Of a stretch of 64,000 bases of DNA, positions 31,946 through 40,042 are shown in pieces. The DNA comes from JAVKFY01 sp040223615 (lineage in GTDB: Bacteria > Pseudomonadota > Alphaproteobacteria > GCA-2731375). A model generated the notes under the pieces. The model searched no databases. It was not told the origin of the DNA and saw only the letters and a list, made by a program, of their open reading frames with translations. The stretch's first letter is position 1, and every line of letters starts with the position of its first letter. The translations under genes were made by a program, and so were the position numbers. The stretch spans positions 68,277 to 132,276 of the forward strand of contig JAVKFY010000052.1 of assembly GCA_040223615.1 (NCBI GenBank), in the 5' to 3' direction.

Positions 31946-33931
31946 ATGATCGCCGAGCTCGGACACTACGCCCTGGTGCTGGCGCTGATCGTCGCCATCG
32001 TGCAGGCGTCGGTGCCGCTGGCCGGCGCGCAGCGCGGCGACGCGGCCTGGATCGCGGTCGGCCGGCCGGCCGCCATCCTGCAACTGCTGCTGATCGCGAT
32101 CTCGTTCGCGGCGCTGACCCATGCCTACGTGGTTTCCGACTTCTCGGTGCTGAACGTTGCCGCCAACTCGCACTCGCTGAAACCGATGCTCTACAAGGTC
32201 TCCGGCGTGTGGGGGAACCACGAGGGCTCGCTGCTGCTCTGGGTGCTGATCCTGGCCTTGTTCGGCGGCGCGGTCGCGGTCGCCGGCGGTAACCTGCCCA
32301 AGCCGTTCCAGGCCCGCGTGCTTGCCGTGCAGGCGATGATCGGCATCGGCTTCCTGGCCTTCATGCTGTGGACCTCGAACCCGTTCGAGCGCGTGGTGCC
32401 GCCGCCCAGCGACGGCCAGGGCCTGAACCCGCTGCTGCAGGACCCCGGCCTCGCCTTCCACCCGCCGTTCCTCTACCTCGGCTATGTCGGTTTCTCGATG
32501 GCCTTCTCGTTCGCCGTCGCGGCGCTGATCGAAGGCCGGGTCGAGCCGGCCTGGGCGCGCTGGGTGCGGCCGTGGACCCTGGCCGCGTGGTGTTTCCTCA
32601 CGCTCGGCATCGCGCTGGGCTCGTGGTGGGCCTATTACGAGCTCGGCTGGGGCGGCTGGTGGTTCTGGGATCCGGTGGAGAACGCCTCGTTCATGCCGTG
32701 GCTTGCCGGCACCGCGCTGCTGCACTCCGCCATCGTGGTCGAGAAACGCGACACGCTGAAGAGCTGGACCATCCTGCTCGCCATCGTTGCCTTCTCGCTG
32801 AGCCTGCTCGGCACCTTCCTGGTGCGCTCCGGCGTGTTGACCTCGGTGCACGCCTTCGCCACCGATCCCGAGCGCGGCGTGTTCATCCTCGGCTTCCTGA
32901 CCGTCGTCGTCGCCGGCTCGCTGACGCTCTACGCGATCCGGGCCCCGGCGATGCAGGCCGGCGGCCTGTTCGCGCCGGTCAGCCGCGAGGGCGCGCTGGT
33001 GCTGAACAACCTGCTGCTGGCGACGGCCTGCGGCACCGTGCTGCTCGGCACGCTGTACCCGCTGGCGCTGGACGCCCTGACCGGCGAGAAGGTCTCGGTC
33101 GGGCCCCCTTACTTCAACGCCACCTTCGGGCCGCTGATGCTCCCCGTCCTGGTGAGCATGGTGGTCGGGCCGATGCTGCCGTGGAAACGCGGCGACATTC
33201 GCGGTGCCCTGCAACGGCTGAGGGCCGCCTTCGCCATCGCCGTGGTCGCCACGCTGGGCTGCGCCGCCTGGGCCTGGGACGGGCCCTGGCTGGCGATCCC
33301 CGGCATCGGCCTCGGCGTCTGGGTCATCGCCGGCGCGGTCGGCGAGCTCGCCGATCGGATCAAGCTGTTCCGCGCCAGTCCGCGCGAAAGCCTGCGCCGC
33401 ATGGCCAATCTGCCGCGTGCCGCCGTCGGCATGACCTTCGCCCACGCCGGCATGGGCGTGGTGGTGCTGGGCATCGTCGCCTCGACCGCCTGGGAGACCG
33501 AGAAGTTGCAGGTGATGGCGCCGGGCGAGAGCACCGAGATCGGCGGCTACACCTTCACCTTCGACGGCGCCCGCCAGGTGCCGGGGCCGAACTACACCGC
33601 CGTGATGGGCCGCTTCCGCGTCAGCCACGACGGCGACCCGGTCGCGGTCCTGACGCCGGAGACCCGCACCTACCCGACGCCGCCGATGACAACCACCGAG
33701 GCGGCGATCCGGCCGCGCCCGTCCGGCGACCTCTATGCCGTGATCGGCGAGCCGGCCGGCGACGGCAAATGGTCGACCCGGCTCTACCACAAGCCGTTGA
33801 TCCACTGGATCTGGGTCGGCTGCCTGATCATGGTCGCCGGCGGCGCGATCTCGCTCACCGACCGGCGCCACCGGGTCGGCGCCCCGCGCCGCGTGCGCGC
33901 ACCCGAGCAAGCGGTGGCCGCCGGTGACTGA
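31946..33931 (+). CDS. ccmF: Haem lyase subunit CcmF
   Basis: The large membrane subunit of the CcmFH haem lyase that ligates haem from CcmE to apocytochrome c (661 aa, about 15 helices). The WWD domain GGWWFWDPVENASFMPWL lies at about residues 236-253, and FHPPFLYLGYVGFSMAF supplies a conserved histidine. Length matches the family. Its stop overlaps the ccmG start by 8 bp. Confidence 0.97.
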   Translation: MIAELGHYALVLALIVAIVQASVPLAGAQRGDAAWIAVGRPAAILQLLLIAISFAALTHAYVVSDFSVLNVAANSHSLKPMLYKVSGVWGNHEGSLLLWVLILALFGGAVAVAGGNLPKPFQARVLAVQAMIGIGFLAFMLWTSNPFERVVPPPSDGQGLNPLLQDPGLAFHPPFLYLGYVGFSMAFSFAVAALIEGRVEPAWARWVRPWTLAAWCFLTLGIALGSWWAYYELGWGGWWFWDPVENASFMPWLAGTALLHSAIVVEKRDTLKSWTILLAIVAFSLSLLGTFLVRSGVLTSVHAFATDPERGVFILGFLTVVVAGSLTLYAIRAPAMQAGGLFAPVSREGALVLNNLLLATACGTVLLGTLYPLALDALTGEKVSVGPPYFNATFGPLMLPVLVSMVVGPMLPWKRGDIRGALQRLRAAFAIAVVATLGCAAWAWDGPWLAIPGIGLGVWVIAGAVGELADRIKLFRASPRESLRRMANLPRAAVGMTFAHAGMGVVVLGIVASTAWETEKLQVMAPGESTEIGGYTFTFDGARQVPGPNYTAVMGRFRVSHDGDPVAVLTPETRTYPTPPMTTTEAAIRPRPSGDLYAVIGEPAGDGKWSTRLYHKPLIHWIWVGCLIMVAGGAISLTDRRHRVGAPRRVRAPEQAVAAGD

Positions 33932-34517
33932 GCAGGTCGAAAAGCCCGCGGCGGCGCCTGGCCGCAAATGGCTGTTCGCGCTGCTGCCGCTGGCCGTCGT
34001 CGTGGTGATCGCGCTGTTTCTCTACCGCGGCCTGTCGCTGGAGCCGCGCACCATCCCCTCGGCGCTGATCAACAAGCCGGTACCGACCTTCGACCTGCCG
34101 CCGATCGACGGCCGCGCCCAGCCTGGCCTGGCCAGCACCGATCTGAACGCCGGCGAGGTCAGCCTGGTCAACGTGTTCGCCTCCTGGTGCGTCGCCTGCC
34201 GGGTCGAGCATCCGCTACTGATGGAAATGGCCGAGGCCGGCGAGGTGCCGGTGCACGGCCTGAACTACAAGGACGAACCCGGCGCCGCGCTCGGCTGGCT
34301 GCGCCGGTTCGGCGACCCCTACGCCAGGGTCGGATCGGACCGCGACGGCCGCGTCGGCATCGACTGGGGCGTCTACGGCGTGCCCGAGACCTTCGTGATC
34401 AGCGGCGACGGCCAGATCGTGTGCAAGCACATCGGGCCGATCATGCCGCACGACCTCGACAACAAGATCATGCCGGCCGTGGAGGCCGCCCGCGCCGGCA
34501 GGCCGGTCGCATGTTGA
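33924..34517 (+). CDS. ccmG: Periplasmic thiol:disulfide oxidoreductase CcmG/DsbE
   Basis: A membrane-anchored thioredoxin-like protein (197 aa) that keeps the apocytochrome haem-binding cysteines reduced. It has an N-terminal anchor at about 16-34 and the active site W88-C89-V-A-C92 (FASWCVAC), followed by GVYGVPETFVI with the cis-proline. The start is a GTG overlapping ccmF, and the stop lies 4 bases into the ccmH frame (ATGTTGA). Confidence 0.95.
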   Translation: MTEQVEKPAAAPGRKWLFALLPLAVVVVIALFLYRGLSLEPRTIPSALINKPVPTFDLPPIDGRAQPGLASTDLNAGEVSLVNVFASWCVACRVEHPLLMEMAEAGEVPVHGLNYKDEPGAALGWLRRFGDPYARVGSDRDGRVGIDWGVYGVPETFVISGDGQIVCKHIGPIMPHDLDNKIMPAVEAARAGRPVAC

Positions 34518-35092
34518 GCCGCCGTCATCGTCACCCCGGCCTTGAGCCGGGGTCCATGTCGGGACCGCGCCCATTGTCGACATGCACCCCGGGTCTACGC
34601 GCGCCGCGCTTCGCCCGGGGTGACGCATTGGTTTTGATTGCCGTCATCTTCGCCGCATTGCTGCTCGGGTTTCCGGCCTTCGCTCTCGACAAGCCGCTGG
34701 ACGATCCGGCGCTGGAGGCGCGCGCCATCGAGTTGAACAAGGAACTGCGCTGCCTGGTCTGCCAGAATCAGGCGATATCGGAGTCCAACGCCCCGCTGGC
34801 CGCCGACCTGCGTCAGGTGGTGCGCGACCGAATCGCCGCCGGCGACAGCGACCAGCAGGTCATGAACTATCTGGTCGAGCGCTACGGCGACTGGGTGCTG
34901 CTCGACCCGCCGTTCAAGCTGAACACCTGGGCGCTTTGGCTCGGCCCGGCGTTGCTGCTTGTGATCGGCGGCGTCGGCGTGCGGGTCTGGGTGCGCCGGC
35001 AGTCCGGCCGCAACGACACCGCGCAGACCGCGCTCAGTGCCGACGAGCAGGCGCGCCTGACCCGCCTGCTGGAGCAGGACGGCCAGCGATGA
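34511..35092 (+). CDS. ccmH: Cytochrome c maturation protein CcmH, with repeat-derived N-terminus
   Basis: The thiol-reductase component (193 aa if started at 34511) with the LRCLVC motif at C81/C84, a helical bundle, and a C-terminal membrane helix at about 145-165. The first 38 residues (MLSRRHRHPGLEPGS... to ...PRFARGD) are encoded by a palindromic repeat and precede the real signal sequence (LVLIAVIFAALLLGFPAFA-LD). Either the repeat adds a long N-region, or translation starts later, e.g. TTG 34628. Followed by ccmI via ATGA overlap. Confidence 0.9.
   Translation: MLSRRHRHPGLEPGSMSGPRPLSTCTPGLRAPRFARGDALVLIAVIFAALLLGFPAFALDKPLDDPALEARAIELNKELRCLVCQNQAISESNAPLAADLRQVVRDRIAAGDSDQQVMNYLVERYGDWVLLDPPFKLNTWALWLGPALLLVIGGVGVRVWVRRQSGRNDTAQTALSADEQARLTRLLEQDGQR
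34529..34625. repeat. Palindromic repeat inside the ccmH reading frame
   Basis: The element begins CGTCACCCCGGCCTTGAGCC and ends CGCCCGGGGTGACG; its outer and inner arms pair, as in the intergenic elements at 3650-3743 and 11480-11574. Here it falls between the coupled ccmH start codon and the ccmH signal peptide, in frame and without a stop codon. Confidence 0.65.
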
Positions 35093-36405
35093 TGCTGTGG
35101 CTTGCGCTGGGCGCCATGACGCTGGTGGTCATGGCCGGGCTGCTGCTGCCGCTGCTCGGTCGGGTGCGCAATCCGGCCTCGCGCCAGGCGCACGACATCG
35201 CCGTCTACCGCGACCAGCTTGAGGAAGTTCGCGCCGACGCCACCCGTGGCGTGATCTCGCAAACCGAAGCCGAGGCCGCCACGCGCGAGATCCAGCGCCG
35301 CATCCTGCGCACCGCCGACGAGCCGACGCAGAAGGCCGCCGATAGCGGTTGGCGCGTCGCGGTCGCCGGCGTGCTGGCGGTCGCAGTACCGGCTGCCGCG
35401 GCGCTGATCTATGCCGACCTGGGCCGTCCCTGGGCGCCCGACCAGCCGCTCGCCGCCCGCAACATCCAGCCACCGCCCCAGCCCGCGCCCGACAGCGACC
35501 CGCAGCTCACCGACATCGCCTCGATGAGGGAGAAGCTGGAGGCGCGGCTGGCCAACGACCCGAACGACAAGCAGGGCTGGTCGCTGCTCGGCCGCACCAA
35601 CTGGGAGCTCGGCCGGTTCCCAGAAGCCGCCGAGTCGTACCGCCGCGCCATCGCGCTGGGCGATGCCGAGTCGGGCCTGCTGATGGCCTACGCCGAAGCG
35701 CTTGTGTTCGCCGCCGAGGGCATGGTCACGCCGGTCGCGGTCCAGGTGCTCACCGATCTGCGGCTGACCGACCCGGGCCATCCGGGCGCGCGCTACTATC
35801 TCGGCCTGAAGCTGTTGCAGGACGACAATCCGCAGGCCGCCTACCGCGCCTGGCTCGATCTGGCCCGCGACACCCCGGCCGGCGCCCCCTGGATCGGGCC
35901 GCTGCGGCAACGTCTGGTCGAGGTCGGACAGGCGCTGGACCTCGACGTCGACGCCGACCTGCCGGACGCGTTCAAGGCCGACGCCACGCCGCCTGCCCCG
36001 CCGCCGCAGGCCACCGCCGCGATCCCCGGCCCCAGCGCCGACGACGTGAAGGCGGCGCAGGACATGTCGAGCGAGGACCGCCAGGCCTTCATCCGCTCCA
36101 TGGTGCAGCGCCTGGCCGACCGCCTCGAAGACGAGCCGAACGATCCGCAGGGCTGGTTGCGCCTGGGCCGCGCCTATTCGGTGCTGGGCGAGGACGCCAA
36201 GTCGGCCGAGGCCTACGGCAAGGCAGCCGAGCTGGAACCGAACAACGGCGACGCGCTGTACCAGGCCGGTGTCGGCGCCGCCAAGGCCGGCAACGTGGAC
36301 AAGGCCGTCGGCTACTGGGAAAAACTGCTCGCCGGCATGGACCCGAACTCGCCCGACTACGCCCGCCTGCGAAGCGAACTCGATCGCGTGAAGGCGACGC
36401 GCTAA
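35089..36405 (+). CDS. ccmI: Cytochrome c maturation protein CcmI
   Basis: The apocytochrome chaperone (438 aa). Two N-terminal membrane helices (about 2-21 and 83-103) flank a cytoplasmic leucine-zipper-like loop (DIAVYRDQLEEVRADATRGV), followed by a periplasmic TPR domain with repeats such as GWSLLGRTNWELGRFPEAAE and GWLRLGRAYSVLGEDAKSAE, which bind the apocytochrome C-terminus. A Pro/Ala-rich linker lies near 300. The ATG overlaps the ccmH stop. Last gene of the ccm operon; convergent with marR after 6 bp. Confidence 0.93.
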   Translation: MMLWLALGAMTLVVMAGLLLPLLGRVRNPASRQAHDIAVYRDQLEEVRADATRGVISQTEAEAATREIQRRILRTADEPTQKAADSGWRVAVAGVLAVAVPAAAALIYADLGRPWAPDQPLAARNIQPPPQPAPDSDPQLTDIASMREKLEARLANDPNDKQGWSLLGRTNWELGRFPEAAESYRRAIALGDAESGLLMAYAEALVFAAEGMVTPVAVQVLTDLRLTDPGHPGARYYLGLKLLQDDNPQAAYRAWLDLARDTPAGAPWIGPLRQRLVEVGQALDLDVDADLPDAFKADATPPAPPPQATAAIPGPSADDVKAAQDMSSEDRQAFIRSMVQRLADRLEDEPNDPQGWLRLGRAYSVLGEDAKSAEAYGKAAELEPNNGDALYQAGVGAAKAGNVDKAVGYWEKLLAGMDPNSPDYARLRSELDRVKATR

Positions 36406-36411
36406 ACCGGC

Positions 36412-36915
36412 CTACTCGCGCTTCGGTGCGAAACTCATCGCGTTCTCGAACCCGACATCGCCACCGCCCACGGTGCGGTTGTCATCCAGATAGACCTTGA
36501 GCTTGTCGAGCAGGCGGATGAATTGCGCCAGCTCGTCGTCCGACCAGTCCGCGAACACCGTCGCCAGGTCCGGCCCGAACACATCGCGTGCCTTGGCGTG
36601 GGCCGCCAGGCCAGCGGAGGTGATTTTGTGGAACCGTGCGCGGCGGTCCTGCTCGCCGGCGCGGACTTCCAGGAATCCCTTCGTCACCAGTTTCTGCAGC
36701 GTCTTGGTCACCGCCGGCTGGTTGACCTCGAAGGCCGCGGCGATGTCGGCGACGCGCTGCTCGCGCTCGGGATGGTGGCTGAAGTGGTTCAGCATGATGA
36801 ACTGCGGCGGCGGCAGGTCGGTGGCGGCCAGCAGGTGCCGGCCGCGCGTGCCGATCAGTTGCGCGCAGATCATGATCCAGTTGGTCGCCCGCCAGCGCGG
36901 GTCGGGACCGTCCAT
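36412..36915 (-). CDS. MarR family transcriptional regulator
   Basis: A 167-aa winged-helix regulator of the MarR type. The recognition region is visible as VADIAAAFEVNQPAVTKTLQKLVTKGFLEV, with the wing DRRARFHKIT; flanking helices form the dimer interface. It lies 8 bp after the Acg-like nitroreductase gene, probably in one operon, and a palindrome before that gene (38103-38122) is a good operator candidate, which would make it an autoregulator. Ligand unknown. Confidence 0.9.
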   Translation of the reverse strand: MDGPDPRWRATNWIMICAQLIGTRGRHLLAATDLPPPQFIMLNHFSHHPEREQRVADIAAAFEVNQPAVTKTLQKLVTKGFLEVRAGEQDRRARFHKITSAGLAAHAKARDVFGPDLATVFADWSDDELAQFIRLLDKLKVYLDDNRTVGGGDVGFENAMSFAPKRE

Positions 36916-36923
36916 CGGCGTTC

Positions 36924-38069
36924 TCAGCTCATGATGATGTCGTCCAGCCGCCGCCGCGGCGACGGTTTTGGCGTCGCAGCATAGCCGAGCCGGGCCAGCA
37001 TCTGCACCGTACGCCCCTGCTCGCCGACGTCATCGAGGAAGCGCGCTTGCAGCGCCGCCATCTCCGGATACTCCTGCAGCACCTGGCTCACCGGGTGCAA
37101 CGCCACGCCCAGCGCCGTGGCCTGGAGATTGAGCCGGGCATAGGCGCGACCGGCCATGACCTGGGTGCGGCGGTCGTTGCCGGGCGTGCTGAGCCAGGCG
37201 AAGGCCGGCGTGGTGGCGAACATCTGGTGGTACATGTCCATGCCCGACTTGAAAGCGAAGGAAGTCGGGTCGGCCATGGTCTGACGGTTGATCATACCGA
37301 GCAGCTTGCCCCACCAGAATAGCGGCCCGGCCAGGTCGATACCGTCGCGGTGCGCGGCGATCTCCGCGGCGCCGATGCGCATCCGGTCGACGCTTTCCTG
37401 ATGCGTGCGCGGCGTCGTCGCCTCGATATCCCAGGCTTCGGTGATGATCGACCGCAGGCGCGGCGGCAGGTCGCCGTCATGCACGATCGTCAGGCGCGGG
37501 TCGCCCGCCAGGGCCTCGCCAAGCGCCGCCGCGTCGGCGGCCGCCAGGGGCCGCTCGTCGAACGGCTCCTTGGTCGAGCGCCGGTGCCGGATCTGCTCGA
37601 ACAGCGGATCGCGCGTCCGGCCGGCATCGGGCGTGAGCCGGACCCGGGCGACCGCCACCTCGCCGATCTCGCCGTCGCGATAGTCGCCGTCGGGGAACAG
37701 CGCGATCTCGGTTCCGACGCCGGCCGCCGAGGCCGCCAGGTCGAGTTGTTCCAGGAAGGTGCCGTGGCCGATCATGATCTGCCGGCCGTGCGGGTCGGTC
37801 TCCGGCAGCAGCCGTTCGCGGTCGCAGTAAAGCGTGATGGTGTCGGCCTCGCGCAGGTCGACCAGCCAGGGCTGCATGTTGTGCGGATTCGGCGCCAGCA
37901 GCGCGTGACCGAGCAAGCGTCGGCGCAGGTCCGCGCCCGCCGCCGGCCCGCGCCACGCGGCGGTCACCTCGTCGTCTACCTCGTCGCAGCCGGCGAGCAG
38001 CCCGACGGCCGCCGCCGCCACGCCGACGCCGCCGACTGTGCGGATGAAGTCTCGTCGTGTGCTGGCCAT
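36924..38069 (-). CDS. Acg-like nitroreductase-fold protein with Tat signal and lipobox
   Basis: A 381-aa protein of the double-domain nitroreductase (Acg) type. The N-terminus MASTRRDFIRTVGG is a twin-arginine signal, and LLAGC (C28) is a lipobox, so it may be exported folded with flavin and lipid-anchored. Nitroreductase features include APNPHNMQPWLVD near 50-62 and RHRRSTKEPFDERPL near 165. Acg proteins are thought to sequester FMN. The ATG 38069 has GGAGA 8-12 bases upstream. Operon with marR. Confidence 0.8.
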   Translation of the reverse strand: MASTRRDFIRTVGGVGVAAAAVGLLAGCDEVDDEVTAAWRGPAAGADLRRRLLGHALLAPNPHNMQPWLVDLREADTITLYCDRERLLPETDPHGRQIMIGHGTFLEQLDLAASAAGVGTEIALFPDGDYRDGEIGEVAVARVRLTPDAGRTRDPLFEQIRHRRSTKEPFDERPLAAADAAALGEALAGDPRLTIVHDGDLPPRLRSIITEAWDIEATTPRTHQESVDRMRIGAAEIAAHRDGIDLAGPLFWWGKLLGMINRQTMADPTSFAFKSGMDMYHQMFATTPAFAWLSTPGNDRRTQVMAGRAYARLNLQATALGVALHPVSQVLQEYPEMAALQARFLDDVGEQGRTVQMLARLGYAATPKPSPRRRLDDIIMS

Positions 38070-38102
38070 GTTTCCGTCTCCTGTTGCGTTGCACGGAGAC
38101 AT

Positions 38103-38122
38103 AAATATTCCTAGGAATGTTT
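38103..38122 (-). promoter_or_regulatory. Palindromic operator candidate upstream of the nitroreductase-marR operon
   Basis: ATTCCTAGGAAT (38107-38118) is a perfect 12-bp palindrome, extended to 20 bp by AAA/TTT with one mismatch pair. On the minus strand it falls between a CTGACT box (-35-like) and a TATTTA box (-10-like) 17 bp apart, about 33 bp before the ATG. A MarR-type repressor site fits size and place. Confidence 0.55.
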
Positions 38123-38130
38123 CAAGTCAG

Positions 38131-38215
38131 AAAAGAAGGGGGCGCCGGTGAAAGCGCCCCCTTCAGCTTATCTAACCGGGTTGAGGGCATTACGGCTAGA
38201 TAAAGAGGGAAAGCA
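38131..38215 (-). ncRNA. Putative small RNA, tandem copy 1
   Basis: Read on the minus strand: TTTCCCTCTTT, then a stem (TTATCTAGCCG pairing with CGGTTAGATAA, one G-U) around a loop TAATGCCCTCAAC, then a terminator hairpin at 38135-38145/38154-38164 (11 bp) followed by TTTTCT. A second, very similar unit lies about 225 bp away at 38357-38440. No open reading frame is shared. The unpaired CCCTC stretches resemble anti-Shine-Dalgarno motifs of alphaproteobacterial sRNAs. Ends and promoter not resolved. Confidence 0.6.
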
Positions 38216-38356
38216 AAACAGTTGGCAGACCGAACAAGTTGTTGCGCCACACCGGCCTGCCTGAGATATGATTAAGCAAGTGCCGTGCCACATGCTGATA
38301 AATGCCGGCTAAAAGATCGCAGGCCCGGATCGCGACGTAATACTCGCGCGCCAAAG

Positions 38357-38440
38357 AAAAAAAGGGCGCCGTTTCCGGCGCCCTTTGAGCTTATCTAACC
38401 GGGTTGAGGGCATTACGGTTAGACAAAGAGGGAAAGCATT
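38357..38440 (-). ncRNA. Putative small RNA, tandem copy 2
   Basis: The same layout as copy 1: TTTCCCTCTTTG, stem TCTAACCG/CGGTTAGA with the same CCCTCAA loop, then a perfect 11-bp terminator hairpin (38361-38371 with 38376-38386) followed by a U-run (seven T in total), a convincing minus-strand Rho-independent terminator. The stem changes A-C to G-U relative to copy 1, so pairing is kept. TAATGC (38436-38441) with TTCGCC 16 bp further upstream is a weak promoter candidate. Confidence 0.65.
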
Positions 38441-38636
38441 ACGCTAGAGAGCCATCAGGCGAACCTGGAAGCGGCTCTTGCCCCTTACTACGCAACCCGC
38501 GTGCCAACCCGTTGCGGCCCCGGAAATGCGCCTTGTACCGATTTTTGTCCCGCGCTGACACGTCCTGGATGTACCTCGGTGGCACATCTGTATCTGGATG
38601 ACATGGCCGGCTGGCACTGCTAAGGACGGCCACATC

Positions 38637-39929
38637 ATGCCGATCATGACCGCCACCCGCACCGTGCGCCGCGACGCGGCCGGCCCGCGCCGGCTTGCCG
38701 TCGACATCGCCGTGCTCGGCGCCGGTATCGCCGGCGTCTCGGCCGCGCTGGAGGCTGCCCGTCTCGGCCGCAAGGTCGCGCTGATCGACGCCGCGCCGAG
38801 CCTGGGCGGCCAGTCGGTGGCGGCCCTGATCGGCACCTTCTGCGGCCTCTACGCCAACGGCCCCGACCCGTACCAGGTCACCCATGGCATCGCCGACGAG
38901 ATCCTCGCCGACCTCGCCGCCGAGGGCGCGACATCGGACCGGTTCGGGCGCAACACCCGGATCGTGATGTACGACGAGGTCGCGCTCGGCCGCTGGATCG
39001 AGCGCAAGGTGCTGGCCGAATCGAACATCCAGCCGCTGCTCGGCGCCATGCTGCTGGGCGTGGAACGCGACGGCCGCCGGATCACGGCGCTGCGCCTGGC
39101 CACCCGCTTCGGCGAGCTGGCGCTGAGCGCCGCCGGCTTCATCGACGCCTCGGGCGACGCGGCCCTGGCCTGGCAGGCCGGCCTGGCCTGCCGCGAGCCG
39201 GCCGACGGCCCGGTCTACGGCACCCAGATGTTCGTCATCGAGGGCCTGGACGAGGCCGCCGCGCCGACTCGCGAGCAGGTCGAGGCGCGCCAGGGCGAGG
39301 CCGCCGGCCGGTATGGCCTGACCCGGCGCGACGGTTTCGTCTTCGCCTTCCCCGGCAAGGGCCGCGCGCTGGTCAACATGACGCACCACGAGACCCCGCT
39401 CGACGCGGTGGCGATGAGCCGTACCGCGCTGGCCGGCCGGCGCGAGGCCGACAAGGTGCTGGCCTTCCTGAAAGCCGAGTTCCCGGATGCCTTCGCCGAC
39501 GCCGCGATCCGCACCTACGGCCTACTCGGCGTGCGCCAGACCCGCTGGATCGCTGGCCGCCACCAGCTCACCATCGACGAGGTACGCGGCGAGCAGACGT
39601 TCGCCGACGCGATCCTGCGCTGCTCATGGCCGGTGGAACTGCACGACCGCGCCGAGGGCGCCTACTGGGAGGTGTTCGGCGACGATCACCTGCACTACGT
39701 GCCGCTGCGGTCGCTCACCCACGACGAGACCGACAACCTGATCGCCGCCGGCCGCTGCATCGACGCCGACGTCGCCGCCCTGTCGACGGTCCGCGTGATG
39801 GGCCCGTGCATCGCCATGGGCGCGGCCGCCGCCCACGCCCTCGATCTCGCCGGCGCCGGGTCGGTGCACCAGATCGACGTCGCCGCCCTGCAACGCCGGC
39901 TCGCCGACAATCTGCAGCGCACCGACTGA
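38637..39929 (+). CDS. FAD-dependent oxidoreductase
   Basis: A 430-aa flavoprotein with the dinucleotide-binding motif VLGAGIAGVSAALEAARLG (G28, G30, G33) near the N-terminus and an FAD-family C-terminal motif LIAAGRCIDADVAALSTVRVMG that closes over the flavin. This arrangement matches the family of FAD-dependent oxidoreductases with unknown substrates. The start ATG 38637 has AAGGA 11 bases upstream; an ATG three codons later is an alternative. It stands alone after the sRNA-like gap. Confidence 0.85.
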   Translation: MPIMTATRTVRRDAAGPRRLAVDIAVLGAGIAGVSAALEAARLGRKVALIDAAPSLGGQSVAALIGTFCGLYANGPDPYQVTHGIADEILADLAAEGATSDRFGRNTRIVMYDEVALGRWIERKVLAESNIQPLLGAMLLGVERDGRRITALRLATRFGELALSAAGFIDASGDAALAWQAGLACREPADGPVYGTQMFVIEGLDEAAAPTREQVEARQGEAAGRYGLTRRDGFVFAFPGKGRALVNMTHHETPLDAVAMSRTALAGRREADKVLAFLKAEFPDAFADAAIRTYGLLGVRQTRWIAGRHQLTIDEVRGEQTFADAILRCSWPVELHDRAEGAYWEVFGDDHLHYVPLRSLTHDETDNLIAAGRCIDADVAALSTVRVMGPCIAMGAAAAHALDLAGAGSVHQIDVAALQRRLADNLQRTD

Positions 39930-40042
39930 CCGCGCAAAAGCGCAGGGCCGCCGTGCAGAGCATGCGACGAACGGCACCTTGACTTGCGCTTCGGAACGCA
40001 TTGTTTATCGCGACGAAGTTCACCACGCTCGACGGAACCGAG

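Noticed and set aside
31922..33967. A 681-codon minus-strand frame opposite ccmF
   Set aside because: Composition is shadow-like and ccmF on the plus strand has all family motifs.
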